From positions 434,001 to 498,000 of the forward strand of contig NZ_JAMZCY010000005.1 in NCBI RefSeq assembly GCF_024519285.1: DNA of 64,000 bases. The letters are read 5' to 3'. Positions 42,748 to 51,676 of this stretch are shown here, one piece after another. Made by a program: the position numbers and the translations under genes. The DNA is from Cohnella sp. WQ 127256 (lineage in GTDB: Bacteria > Bacillota > Bacilli > Paenibacillales > Paenibacillaceae). The first letter of the stretch is position 1, and each line of letters begins with the position of its first letter. Below the pieces are notes generated by a model. It had not been told where the DNA came from. It made no database searches and was given only the letters and a program-made list of their open reading frames with translations.

Positions 42748-44583
42748 ATGAGCTTGAGCAAACGAATTTTCGCCGCTTTTGTCGCGTTTATTATCGTTCC
42801 ATTGTTTGTATTAGGCAGCGTTTCTTACTTGATGTTCCAGAACGTGACGCAAGAAAAGTATGCGGAACAAACAGAATTGACGCTGAAGGCGATCGGTCGA
42901 AACATAAATAACATGATCAAGGAAGCAAACTATTTTTCCGACTTTTGGGTAACGACGAAGGACAGTATAGAGTACGTAGAAAAGTCCATAGACGGTAGCA
43001 CGCCCGTAGGTACAGAGGCTCCCAAAAGTCCAGATTACGATCAGATGCTTGAGAAGGAGATGCTTCGTAAGCGAGTTCTCCTAACCTATCCGGGTATTAA
43101 ATCCGTTACGTTATACCGGAACGACAATCAGCAAGTATCCGTTAATTTTACGAACGACACCCCGATTTCTCGTAAGGATTTGGAGAGCAACCCAATCTAT
43201 AGTGAGGTGTTGAGGAAGAACGGTGCTCCTGTTTGGGTCGGGCCTAATGAAGACGTGAAGCTAACCGGAGAACATGATTATTTCACACAAATCCGTGTCA
43301 TGCTTGACATTGATTCGCTTAAAAGCAAAGGGATACTCGTCACTCGTTTCCAAATGAACGAGCTGAATCGGATATTTAGCTTCTATAATACCCAAGGTAA
43401 AATTGATCGTCGTTTTATGATCGTTTCAGGCAATGGTAATATCGTGTTTGATAATGAAAAGGTCGGTGAAGGCCAACAAATTTCGAAGTTTGTCGATACT
43501 GTCAAAGGCATTAAAATGAACAGCGACAAAACGCAAAGCAAGACAATATCTTTCGATGGTCACAAAAGCCTAGTTTCAGTTCAGGATTTGCAGCTGCAAC
43601 GTCTTGGGGTCGGAGATTGGAAGCTGGTCATGGTTACCTCTTGGCAGTATTTATCAGGGGACATGGCCGTCGTGCTCCGTTGGATGGTTGCCGTGACATC
43701 GATTTCGCTTATCCTGGCTTTAGCATTTAACCTCATGTTCATTCGCCGGACGGTCACTTTCATTGTTCGCGTTGTAAGGGCGATGCGCCAAGTGGAGAGA
43801 GGGGATCTTTCAACCCGAGTTACAGTTGTCGGGAATGATGAAACGACCGCTCTATCCAAAGGTTTCAATAGCCTGGTCACGCGGGTTGCCGAGCTTCTCG
43901 AAGATGTTAAACAGGAGCAGTCACGCAAGCGGAAAGCTGAGATGTTGGTGCTTCAGGCCCAGATTAAGCCTCATTTTCTGTTTAATGCGCTCGAGTCCAT
44001 TAATATTTTGGCTGTCCAGAACGAAGGGCGCAAGGTAAGTAAGATGGTGCAGAGGCTGGCGAATATTTTCCGTATTAGCATTCAGCAGAAAGAAGAAATT
44101 ACGATCGAGCAGGAGCTAGAGCATTTAACAAGCTACTTAGAAATTCAGAAGTACCGTTTCGAGGAATTATTCGAATATACATTGGATATTCCAAGAGAAC
44201 TTAGGAGCAGCACCATATTGAAGCTAACGCTGCAGCCTCTTGTAGAGAACAGCATCCAGCATGGGTTCGAAGGGATTGATTACATGGGTCAGATCCATGT
44301 TAAAGCCCGCGAGGAAGGCAACAATATCGCTTTTTATATTGAGGATAATGGCATCGGTATCCCTGAGCAACAGATGGCGAAATTCGCAACAAGCGGAATA
44401 ACAACTTTGCTCGAAATGTATGAAGAATCACCGGAAACCGGTGAACGTCGGGGACTCGGAGTTGGCAATGTCGCGGATCGCTTGCGGATCCATTACGGGA
44501 ACGGTTACGGAATTATTTTGTGCAGCGCACCGGGACAAGGTACAGTCATTAAATGTCTGATACCACAAAGCAGTGGGGAGTGA
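42748..44583 (+). CDS. YesM-type sensor histidine kinase (second)
   Basis: Membrane sensor kinase of 611 residues. Helix one at about 8-30, an extracellular sensor domain to about 305, helix two at about 310-331, HAMP (about 332-385), then His_kinase with His409 in QIKPHFLFNALESI and an ATPase domain with QPLVENSIQHGFEG, EDNGIGIP, and RRGLGVGNVADRL. First gene of a four-gene operon with a YesN-type regulator, a GH3 glycosidase and a ROK kinase. The extracellular ligand may be a sugar derived from chitin or peptidoglycan. Confidence 0.9.
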   Translation: MSLSKRIFAAFVAFIIVPLFVLGSVSYLMFQNVTQEKYAEQTELTLKAIGRNINNMIKEANYFSDFWVTTKDSIEYVEKSIDGSTPVGTEAPKSPDYDQMLEKEMLRKRVLLTYPGIKSVTLYRNDNQQVSVNFTNDTPISRKDLESNPIYSEVLRKNGAPVWVGPNEDVKLTGEHDYFTQIRVMLDIDSLKSKGILVTRFQMNELNRIFSFYNTQGKIDRRFMIVSGNGNIVFDNEKVGEGQQISKFVDTVKGIKMNSDKTQSKTISFDGHKSLVSVQDLQLQRLGVGDWKLVMVTSWQYLSGDMAVVLRWMVAVTSISLILALAFNLMFIRRTVTFIVRVVRAMRQVERGDLSTRVTVVGNDETTALSKGFNSLVTRVAELLEDVKQEQSRKRKAEMLVLQAQIKPHFLFNALESINILAVQNEGRKVSKMVQRLANIFRISIQQKEEITIEQELEHLTSYLEIQKYRFEELFEYTLDIPRELRSSTILKLTLQPLVENSIQHGFEGIDYMGQIHVKAREEGNNIAFYIEDNGIGIPEQQMAKFATSGITTLLEMYEESPETGERRGLGVGNVADRLRIHYGNGYGIILCSAPGQGTVIKCLIPQSSGE

Positions 44584-44589
44584 CGATTA

Positions 44590-46230
44590 ATGAGACTTAA
44601 GGCGCTTTTAGTAGATGATGAAGTGAATATATTGAAAAATCTGCAAGCTGTTATTCCATGGGATGCCCTCGACATTGAATTAATCGGAACAGCTCGAAAT
44701 GGGGAGCAAGCTCTCGAACTGGCAAAGGCGATGAGACCGCAGCTTATATTGTGCGATATTCGCATGCCAGTGATGGATGGTATCGAATTTTTGGGTGCCC
44801 TACGCGAATTCGATACTGAAGCTGAAGTCATCATGATGACAGGATATCAGGATTTCAGTTATGTTCGCTCTGTTATTCGATATGAAGTGAAGGATTATAT
44901 TCTAAAACCGATCGATTATGAGGAGCTTGTGGAGACGATCAAACGTCTTGCAGAGGGAGTTCGGGAAAGAAGTCTTGAGCAACACTCTATGCAGCAGGAA
45001 TGGAAGCAAGTATTTCATCTGGCATACGAGAAGGTACTATATGATCAGATTGTTGATCTCGGGGGCTCCTCAGGTCGTCCCTTCGTGAAGCTAAATGAAC
45101 TAGAAAGCGATAACTTAGCATTTGCCATGATGCTTATTGATGTAGCTGATTATTCTAAGCGGGAGAGATCCTGGGATGACAAAGAACGCAAGCTCTGGAA
45201 CTTTGCCATTCAGAATATTTTGCAGGAGAATCTTACAGCCTTCGGTGTGTCTTATGCCGTGCTACAAGTACGTAGCGGGGAATGGTGTATACTAATAGAG
45301 CGAAATCCGCCGGATTTCTACGACCTCCAACTATGCTTGACCTGGGCAGAGAAGCTTCGCCAAGCCGTGGAAAGTTATCTTAAGCTTAGTATTAGGGTTG
45401 CTCTTCATCCTTCGGAGGTATGTCTAAAGCAGCTAGCTAAGACGTATAAAAGCTTGCAACGTTCATTAAATTTATCTCCATCAGCCAATACGAGTGTCAT
45501 TGTGTCAGAGAAGGTTAGAGGAAATGCAGATACTTCCCAGCATCTATGGGATCGGATAGAAGAGATGGTTACAGGGTTGAAAAGGTGCGATCGCCATCGA
45601 ACTGAAACCGCTTTGAAGGAATTAAACGATAGCTTTCGTTTGCTGCCCGAGACATCATTCGAGCGTGTTGTCCCGATCTTACATTATTTGTGTCTTCATC
45701 TCCTACGTGAGATGAAGGAGATGGAAGTTATAAATCGTGATGAAGAAGTTGCGGTATGGAGCCAGATCGATCAGCATCAAGGCATTCGTGAAACGCTACT
45801 CGTTATTAACCGACTTATGGATCACTCGCTGGAGGTCGTGATGAAGAAGAAGACCAGTGATGTTCTTATGTTATCGGCTAGAGATTATATCGAACGGAAC
45901 TTGTCAGCAGAGCTCAGCATCGATCTGCTTGCCGAGTATTTAGGAATAAGCGGAAGTTATTTCAGCCTCCTGTTCAAGCAGCATATAGGTGAAACCTTTG
46001 TTGAATATGTAACGAAGCAGAGGATGGAAATGGCCAAATCGATGCTCTCTCTGAGTGATAAGAGCGTCACGCAAGTGGGTCAGATGGTTGGTTATGTAGA
46101 AAGACGTTATTTCACCAGAGTATTCAGTAAATACACAGGGATGCTTCCGTCGGAGTTTCGTGAACGGCAACAGAATCAAGTAGGATCAGAACCGCCAGCA
46201 TGGACGAATCATGAGGAGAGTGTAAAATGA
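44590..46230 (+). CDS. YesN-type response regulator with AraC DNA-binding domain (second)
   Basis: A 546-residue regulator. Receiver with VDDE, phosphoacceptor Asp56 in LCDIRMP and lysine in YILKPID, a long middle region, and the AraC-type domain at about 430-530 (ISGSYFSLLFKQHIGETFVEYVTKQRMEMAKSML, then VGYVERRYFTRVFSKYTGMLPSEFR). It is seven bases from the kinase stop, and its own stop overlaps the GH3 gene start by four bases. It likely controls its own operon or a nearby transporter. Confidence 0.9.
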   Translation: MRLKALLVDDEVNILKNLQAVIPWDALDIELIGTARNGEQALELAKAMRPQLILCDIRMPVMDGIEFLGALREFDTEAEVIMMTGYQDFSYVRSVIRYEVKDYILKPIDYEELVETIKRLAEGVRERSLEQHSMQQEWKQVFHLAYEKVLYDQIVDLGGSSGRPFVKLNELESDNLAFAMMLIDVADYSKRERSWDDKERKLWNFAIQNILQENLTAFGVSYAVLQVRSGEWCILIERNPPDFYDLQLCLTWAEKLRQAVESYLKLSIRVALHPSEVCLKQLAKTYKSLQRSLNLSPSANTSVIVSEKVRGNADTSQHLWDRIEEMVTGLKRCDRHRTETALKELNDSFRLLPETSFERVVPILHYLCLHLLREMKEMEVINRDEEVAVWSQIDQHQGIRETLLVINRLMDHSLEVVMKKKTSDVLMLSARDYIERNLSAELSIDLLAEYLGISGSYFSLLFKQHIGETFVEYVTKQRMEMAKSMLSLSDKSVTQVGQMVGYVERRYFTRVFSKYTGMLPSEFRERQQNQVGSEPPAWTNHEESVK

Positions 46231-47819
46231 CGACAAATATAAGCTTCGATCAATTAGATTTAAAAGGTAAAATTGGGCAACTATTTATTTGCGGATTCGA
46301 TGGCTTGGAGCCAACGAGTGACATTATTCATTTAATTAAAGATTACGGACTTGGCGGTATTATTTACTTCCGTAGAAACTTAAGTGACGCAGCTCAAGTA
46401 GACGAACTGTCAAGCAAGCTTCAAGAGGCTGCTACTCATCCTTTGTTTATTGCGATCGATCAAGAAGGTGGCATGGTTGTTCGCTTAGAGGAAGGCGTAA
46501 CCGTTATGCCGGGAGCAATGGCACAAGGCGCAGCGGATAATGTGGAATTATCTTTCGAGGCAGCTAAGTGGTCGGGAGCGGAAATGCGCGAGATTGGCAT
46601 AAACATGAACTTTGCTCCTTGTCTTGATGTTAACAACAATCCTCAGAATCCAGTTATCGGAGTCCGTTCCTATGGAGAGGACCCGAGTCATGTTGCTAAA
46701 TTAGGAACAGCTGCTATTGATGGCTATCGTGAAGGGGGTATCGTTGCAGTCGCTAAGCATTTTCCAGGCCATGGGGATACGGCGGTTGATTCCCATCATG
46801 AAGTTCCTTTAGTCCCTCATGGTATTGACCGACTAAATGAAGTTGAGCTCCTGCCATTCCGACGGGCGATTGAACAACATGTTGATGCGATTATGACGGC
46901 TCACGTTGTGTTCCCTGCCTTCGAATCCGACAGCATCCCAGCAACTCTCTCGGAACGCATATTGACGGGCCTCTTGCGCAATCAATTAGGATTCCAAGGT
47001 GTTATCGTAACAGACTGCCTGGAGATGAACGCTATTGCAGAGACACTAGGAGTAGCTAGAGGTGCGGTAGAAGCCATTAAAGCGGGAGCGGATCTCATCT
47101 TAGTGAGCCACCGTGTAGTCCGTCAGAAGGCTGCTCTTGAAGCTGTAATGGAAGCTGTAATGACCGGTGAAATTCCTGAGTCGCGAATAAATGAGGCTGC
47201 TAAGCGAATTTGGGAGCTTAAGCAAGCACGAGGATTGTTCCAGAATACAGTTACGGAAACAAATCTAGCTCGGGCTGAGGAAGTGAAACGACAGCTATGT
47301 GAAGCCGCGGTTACGGTAGTGAAGGGCCATAACGAAATTCCGTTGTCCAAGGATGGCAAAACAGTTGTCGTATGGACCGAGGCGCGTGTGGGTACAGAAG
47401 TCATTGAGGTCATCTCTCAAGAGTGGACGATAGGCGCTGCTCTTGCCGAATTGGGCTATGAAATACAAGAGGTTAGAATTGGCATTGATCCGACAGCTGA
47501 AGATGCGGCAGCGGTTCGTTCAGCGGCGGAAGGATGCAAGTCCGTCGTATTTGCCTCCTACGATGCTGGATTCTCCTCTGGACAGACGGAACTGATCCGT
47601 GAGTTGTCGGGGAATGGAAGCTATAAGTTCGTATGGGTGTCGACGAGAACGCCATATGATTTATTAGTTGCCCCAGAAGCTCCAATTTATTTATGCACCT
47701 ATGAGAATAAGCCGGCTATGATGACAGCATTAGCAGGTGTATTGTCTGGTGAAATTCCTGTTCAAGCGAAATTACCAGTTACGATTGGTGACTATAAGCG
47801 GGTATCCGCAGGGGAGTAA
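46227..47819 (+). CDS. nagZ: Beta-N-acetylglucosaminidase, GH3 (NagZ type)
   Basis: Cuts beta-1,4-linked N-acetylglucosamine from chitooligosaccharides or muropeptides. 530 residues with the TIM barrel (about 1-340) and a C-terminal alpha/beta domain. The GH3 N-acetylhexosaminidase motif KHFPGHGDTAVDSHHEVP holds the Asp188-His190 catalytic dyad, and the nucleophile is Asp263 in IVTDCLEMNAI. The C-terminal domain is shorter than in B. subtilis NagZ. No signal peptide, so it acts inside the cell on imported sugars. Fourth-base overlaps with the regulator and a gap of two bases to the ROK kinase mark a shared operon. Confidence 0.92.
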   Translation: MTTNISFDQLDLKGKIGQLFICGFDGLEPTSDIIHLIKDYGLGGIIYFRRNLSDAAQVDELSSKLQEAATHPLFIAIDQEGGMVVRLEEGVTVMPGAMAQGAADNVELSFEAAKWSGAEMREIGINMNFAPCLDVNNNPQNPVIGVRSYGEDPSHVAKLGTAAIDGYREGGIVAVAKHFPGHGDTAVDSHHEVPLVPHGIDRLNEVELLPFRRAIEQHVDAIMTAHVVFPAFESDSIPATLSERILTGLLRNQLGFQGVIVTDCLEMNAIAETLGVARGAVEAIKAGADLILVSHRVVRQKAALEAVMEAVMTGEIPESRINEAAKRIWELKQARGLFQNTVTETNLARAEEVKRQLCEAAVTVVKGHNEIPLSKDGKTVVVWTEARVGTEVIEVISQEWTIGAALAELGYEIQEVRIGIDPTAEDAAAVRSAAEGCKSVVFASYDAGFSSGQTELIRELSGNGSYKFVWVSTRTPYDLLVAPEAPIYLCTYENKPAMMTALAGVLSGEIPVQAKLPVTIGDYKRVSAGE

Positions 47820-47821
47820 TT

Positions 47822-48781
47822 ATGGGCTACCGAATTGGGATGGATGTTGGCGGAACGAACATCGTGGCAGGGATCTTTGATGCTGACGGAAAGCTGCTTC
47901 GGCGAAGTAAAACACGTACAGTTAAATCAAGCTCGAATGAGCTATTGGAGCAATTGGCTAGCTTGTGCAAGGAATTGCTAACTGTAGAGCAGATTTCGGA
48001 GGAGCTTCTAATCTCTGTTGGAATTGGACTTCCAGGGTTTATCAATAAGGAAACAGGCTTGGTAACTGCTGCGAACTTACCCTTTAACGATATTCCAGTT
48101 GCCGAGCGTCTTAATGTCTTGATCGGAGTACCCGTAACAGTAGAAAATGATGTGAAGATGATCGTATACGGTGAATCCTTAAAGGGAGCCGGAAAAGCCT
48201 ATTCACATGTTTTGGGCATTACGTTAGGTACGGGGATGTCATCGGCTTGGGTGACTAATGGTAGCTTGCATGGAGGAGCTGGGGGCTTAGCAGGAGAAAT
48301 TGGTCATATTGCTTTTGCTGATATTCCTTACGTCTGTGGATGCGGCATGACTGGTTGCTTAGAAACGGTCGTTTCCGCATCCGGCGTTGCTAGACAAGCA
48401 CGGGACGGATTAGCTGCTGGCTGGGTAGGCTTGCTCGCGGACCGATTTCCTTCCGAACTGCGTGATGAGCTAACATCTAAAGACGTGTGGCAAGCCTATA
48501 TGGATGGCGATGCATTTGCCGGCCAAGTGTTCCAGCGAACGGCGAGTTGGTTATCAAGAGTCATCATACCCTCCGTTGCCTTGCTTAGCCCAGATGTTAT
48601 TATTGTGGGTGGTGGAGTTGCTGCGGCTGGGGATGTATTCTTTGAACCCTTAAGGGCCTATGTTTCGGAAAACCTACATCCTCTATATCGGGAGCGTCTC
48701 CTCATTGTCCCAACATTACTTGGAGAAGACTCAGGAATTTATGGAAGTGCAGAATATGCTGCTAGGCAACGTATAGCGTAA
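47822..48781 (+). CDS. ROK-family sugar kinase
   Basis: A 319-residue ATP-dependent sugar kinase. N-terminal phosphate loop MDVGGTNIVAGIFD, the central ENDVKMIVYGESLKGAG, the ROK signature with LAGEIGH, and the zinc site CGCGMTGCLE (CxCGxxGCxE). The catalytic aspartate lies in ENDV. Following nagZ directly, it probably phosphorylates N-acetylglucosamine released by that enzyme, but glucokinase activity is possible. No DNA-binding domain, so it is not a ROK repressor. A terminator follows. Confidence 0.88.
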   Translation: MGYRIGMDVGGTNIVAGIFDADGKLLRRSKTRTVKSSSNELLEQLASLCKELLTVEQISEELLISVGIGLPGFINKETGLVTAANLPFNDIPVAERLNVLIGVPVTVENDVKMIVYGESLKGAGKAYSHVLGITLGTGMSSAWVTNGSLHGGAGGLAGEIGHIAFADIPYVCGCGMTGCLETVVSASGVARQARDGLAAGWVGLLADRFPSELRDELTSKDVWQAYMDGDAFAGQVFQRTASWLSRVIIPSVALLSPDVIIVGGGVAAAGDVFFEPLRAYVSENLHPLYRERLLIVPTLLGEDSGIYGSAEYAARQRIA

Positions 48782-48796
48782 AAAATAGCAAATAAT

Positions 48797-48840
48797 GACG
48801 ATTTCCCTCTCATTTTGTACGAGAGGGAAATCGTCTTTTT
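48797..48840. terminator. Terminator after ROK kinase gene
   Basis: GACGATTTCCCTCTC (48797-48811) with perfect complement at 48821-48835, then five T. Confidence 0.92.
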
Positions 48841-48893
48841 CATTGTGTTGATGTATAATAACTGGCAAGGGAGATAGGAGGACGGATGAAACG

Positions 48894-50141
48894 ATGACTT
48901 ATTCGCGATCGCGAACGCAACATCAGCAGAAAGCCAAGAAGCGCAGTAAAACTCGATTTTTGCTCATTGTTAATGGAGTTTTAATAACCTGTATTGTAGT
49001 GGTCGCTGCTCTGGTATGGAAAGCTAAGGACGACAATGATGGGCAAGCTAATCAGGGTAAACCATCGCAAACACATAGCATTGCCTCACCTTCAGGTGAA
49101 CAACCTTCGACGATCCCGCCGGAGCCAAGCGATGAAGTTGATGAAGTCATTTCAACACCTACAACGGAGTATTTAGAGCCAGAGGGTACGGCCGACACCA
49201 TAACCTTAGCACTTGTTGGAGATATATTACCCGCTGCAAGGGTATTGGAGTTGATGAAAATCAATGGCTTCGATTATCCTTTCCGCCAAGCCAAAGCTAT
49301 TTTGGAAGCAGCGGATATTACAGCCGGAAATCTAGAAGCGCCGATTACGAAGCGGGGGACTCCGGCGCAGGACAAGCAGTATGTATTTCGTGGGAGTGAA
49401 GAGGCCATTCCCGAGCTGAAGGCAGCGGGTTTCGACTTCTTATCACTTGCGAACAATCATACTTTGGATTATGGCTGGGAAGGACTAAGTGATACGATGG
49501 ATGCACTGGACGATGCTGATCTCAAGCATGCGGGCTCAGGTAATGACGATCGTGAGGCTTTCTCGCCGGCATACATAGAAAGTAAAGGGATTACCGTCGG
49601 GTTTGTAAGTGTGACGCGGGTCGTACCGGAAGTCTCTTGGAAAGCCGATCGTAACCATCCAGGTGTTGCTGAGGCTTACTCGCCTGAGCGAGCAGTTGCA
49701 GCGATCAAGGAAGCAAAGGAAAACGCGGACGTTGTTGTTGTGATGGTGCATTGGGGGGTAGAACGTGCGGATCGCCCAGTTGAACATCAGAAAGATCTAG
49801 CTCATCGCTTCGTGGATGCGGGTGCTGATTTGGTTGTTGGTGGCCATCCGCATGTGCTGCAAGGCTTCGAAGCATATAAGGGGAAATGGATCGCATATAG
49901 CTTGGGTAACTTCGTATTCTCGACGACGGGAACCAAATCCTCGGAAACCGGTGTGTTGAATGCTGAATGTGGTAAGGATGGAGCATGTACACTATCGTTT
50001 AACCCGCTATTCGCCAAAAACTCTCAGCCTGCTCCGATGGGTGAACTTGAAGGTAAAGCGTTGCTGGCGCGATTATCAGAATTATCCTATGACTACGGAG
50101 CATCTGTAGAGGAGGATGGGAAGATTGTTGCACGGGATTAA
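48894..50141 (+). CDS. CapA-family (poly-gamma-glutamate capsule) phosphoesterase-fold protein
   Basis: A 415-residue membrane-anchored protein. Basic N-terminus, one helix (about residues 23-43), a Ser/Pro/Glu-rich linker to about 100, then a CapA fold with LALVGDILPA (about 104-113), GNLEAPIT, LSLANNHTLDYG, VVMVHWG, DLVVGGHPHVLQG and YSLGNFVFS. These are the metallophosphoesterase-like metal positions of CapA proteins. The exact activity of the family in cells without a capsule locus is not settled; no capB or capC is near. AGGAGG at 48877 lies 11 bases before the ATG. The GDPD gene follows on the same strand. Confidence 0.88.
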   Translation: MTYSRSRTQHQQKAKKRSKTRFLLIVNGVLITCIVVVAALVWKAKDDNDGQANQGKPSQTHSIASPSGEQPSTIPPEPSDEVDEVISTPTTEYLEPEGTADTITLALVGDILPAARVLELMKINGFDYPFRQAKAILEAADITAGNLEAPITKRGTPAQDKQYVFRGSEEAIPELKAAGFDFLSLANNHTLDYGWEGLSDTMDALDDADLKHAGSGNDDREAFSPAYIESKGITVGFVSVTRVVPEVSWKADRNHPGVAEAYSPERAVAAIKEAKENADVVVVMVHWGVERADRPVEHQKDLAHRFVDAGADLVVGGHPHVLQGFEAYKGKWIAYSLGNFVFSTTGTKSSETGVLNAECGKDGACTLSFNPLFAKNSQPAPMGELEGKALLARLSELSYDYGASVEEDGKIVARD

Positions 50142-50199
50142 AAGCTTTATGAAGGGACTCAGAAATTTGCCTTTTCGATTTTATACAAGAGGGGGAAGT

Positions 50200-50958
50200 A
50201 TGATGGATAAGAATACTCGTGCTAAGCTACATCCCTGTGTTGCTCATCGTGGCTTCTCGGGGATGGCTCCTGAGAATACGATGGCTGCATTTCGACTAGC
50301 AATGAGCCAGCCTGATGTAAAATGGATCGAGCTAGACGTTCATCTTTCACGAGATGGTGTACCTGTCGTTATTCATGATGGCACTTTAAAGCGGACGGCG
50401 AATATCGAAGGGCGCGTGATCGACTTTACTGCTACTGAGCTTGGTCGATTGGATGTGGGCAGCTGGTTTAATCCCTCTTTCTCCAAGGAAGGGATCCCTA
50501 CTTTGGATGAGGTATTAGCTTTAACAAAAGGGAAATGCGCATTAAACGTAGAGCTCAAGGGGGATGACTCAGATCCAGAGCAACTCGCACAACGGGCAGT
50601 CGATATCATTCGTTCCCATCAATTAGAGCACGATATTGTCATTACTTCATTTCATCCGAATATTCTTCGTGCTGTACATCGCTGTGCTCCAGCCTTGAAG
50701 ACTGGACTTATAATTGACGATAACCCTAAGGATCTTGTAGAGTCGCTTATCGCGCTTAATGCGTCGTATCTTTCTATCGGATTTCGGCATATTAATGAGC
50801 AGCTTCTTAAGCAGACTTCAGAAGCCTCTATCGATGTGATGGCTTGGACGGTTAATTCGGATGGAGATTTACGCAGGCTTGCTAGCCGACCGGAAGCTTT
50901 TCAGCTTTGTACAAACTATCCAGACCGTTGGCTGACCGCAATTAAAGAAGGTGAATAA
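50200..50958 (+). CDS. Glycerophosphodiester phosphodiesterase
   Basis: Hydrolyses glycerophosphodiesters to glycerol-3-phosphate and an alcohol. 252 residues in a TIM barrel. The signature AHRGFSGMAPENT (about 12-24) carries the catalytic His-Arg and Glu, WIELDVHLSRDGVPVVIHDGTLKRT holds the metal Glu/Asp and second His, and the later VELKGD is also metal-binding. The start ATG 50200 follows AGAGGGGGAAG; the frame is open upstream into the capA end but without a better signal. No signal peptide, hence cytosolic and likely for lipid or teichoic acid turnover. Ends with an eight-base overlap with the reading frame of the next gene. Confidence 0.92.
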   Translation: MMDKNTRAKLHPCVAHRGFSGMAPENTMAAFRLAMSQPDVKWIELDVHLSRDGVPVVIHDGTLKRTANIEGRVIDFTATELGRLDVGSWFNPSFSKEGIPTLDEVLALTKGKCALNVELKGDDSDPEQLAQRAVDIIRSHQLEHDIVITSFHPNILRAVHRCAPALKTGLIIDDNPKDLVESLIALNASYLSIGFRHINEQLLKQTSEASIDVMAWTVNSDGDLRRLASRPEAFQLCTNYPDRWLTAIKEGE

Positions 50959-50962
50959 TTCC

Positions 50963-51616
50963 ATGAATGATAAAAGTAAGCTATCACTATTGGATGTACG
51001 CAATATCTATTGTGTAGGACGGAATTATCGGCTGCATGCCGCTGAGCTGGGTAACGATGTACCCACCTCTCCAATGATTTTTACGAAACCCACGCATGCC
51101 CTTGTTGAAATGAATGATGATGTTGTTGTTTTTCCCGGTTCCCGAGGAAGCGTTCATTATGAAGCGGAGCTTGTATTCGCGGTTGGGCGAACCTATGAAG
51201 CGGGTATGAGCTGTGACGAGCTATTTTCTGCCTACACCGTGGGACTGGATCTTACACTCCGTGATGTTCAAGATCGCTTAAAAGCAAAGGGACACCCATG
51301 GCTTGCGGCCAAAGGCTTTCGGAATTCTGCAACGATTGGACGATGGGAAAGCTTTTCTAGCACTATGGCGATGGTAGAGAATGATTTTGGACTACGTATC
51401 AACGATAAAGAGGTTCAAAGAGGAAATGTTAAGGATATGGTGTTCGATCTGCAGCAGATTGTTAACTTTGTTGGGATTAACTATGGACTTGCTGCTGGAG
51501 ACGTTATCTATACCGGAACCCCAGCTGGGGTTGGAGCACTAAGCGAAGGGGATAAGCTTGAGGTTTGGTGGGCCGATCAGAGCCTGGGCCGATTAACGGT
51601 CAAGCTGGACAGTTAA
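50963..51616 (+). CDS. Fumarylacetoacetate hydrolase family protein
   Basis: A 217-residue FAH-fold enzyme. The pattern NIYCVGRNYRLHAAELG near the N-terminus, TKPTHALVEM, the metal ligands in HYEAELVFAVG (two Glu) and GLDLTLRDVQ (Asp), and the C-terminal IYTGTPAGVG are all characteristic. Family members are fumarylpyruvate or acylpyruvate hydrolases and oxaloacetate decarboxylases; the substrate here is unknown. ATG 50963 has AAGAAGG about ten bases upstream; GTG 50951 is less likely. Probable last gene of a CapA-GDPD-FAH unit with a perfect terminator. Confidence 0.88.
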   Translation: MNDKSKLSLLDVRNIYCVGRNYRLHAAELGNDVPTSPMIFTKPTHALVEMNDDVVVFPGSRGSVHYEAELVFAVGRTYEAGMSCDELFSAYTVGLDLTLRDVQDRLKAKGHPWLAAKGFRNSATIGRWESFSSTMAMVENDFGLRINDKEVQRGNVKDMVFDLQQIVNFVGINYGLAAGDVIYTGTPAGVGALSEGDKLEVWWADQSLGRLTVKLDS

Positions 51617-51623
51617 ACAAGAA

Positions 51624-51668
51624 AAAAGGAGCTGATCCAGTAAATTATTTACTGGATCAGCTCCTTTT
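51624..51668. terminator. Perfect bidirectional terminator
   Basis: A 21-bp perfect stem (51624-51644 with 51648-51668, loop of three) flanked by A-run and T-run. It serves both the FAH gene and the convergent HD-GYP gene. Confidence 0.95.
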
Positions 51669-51676
51669 ATTAATGT

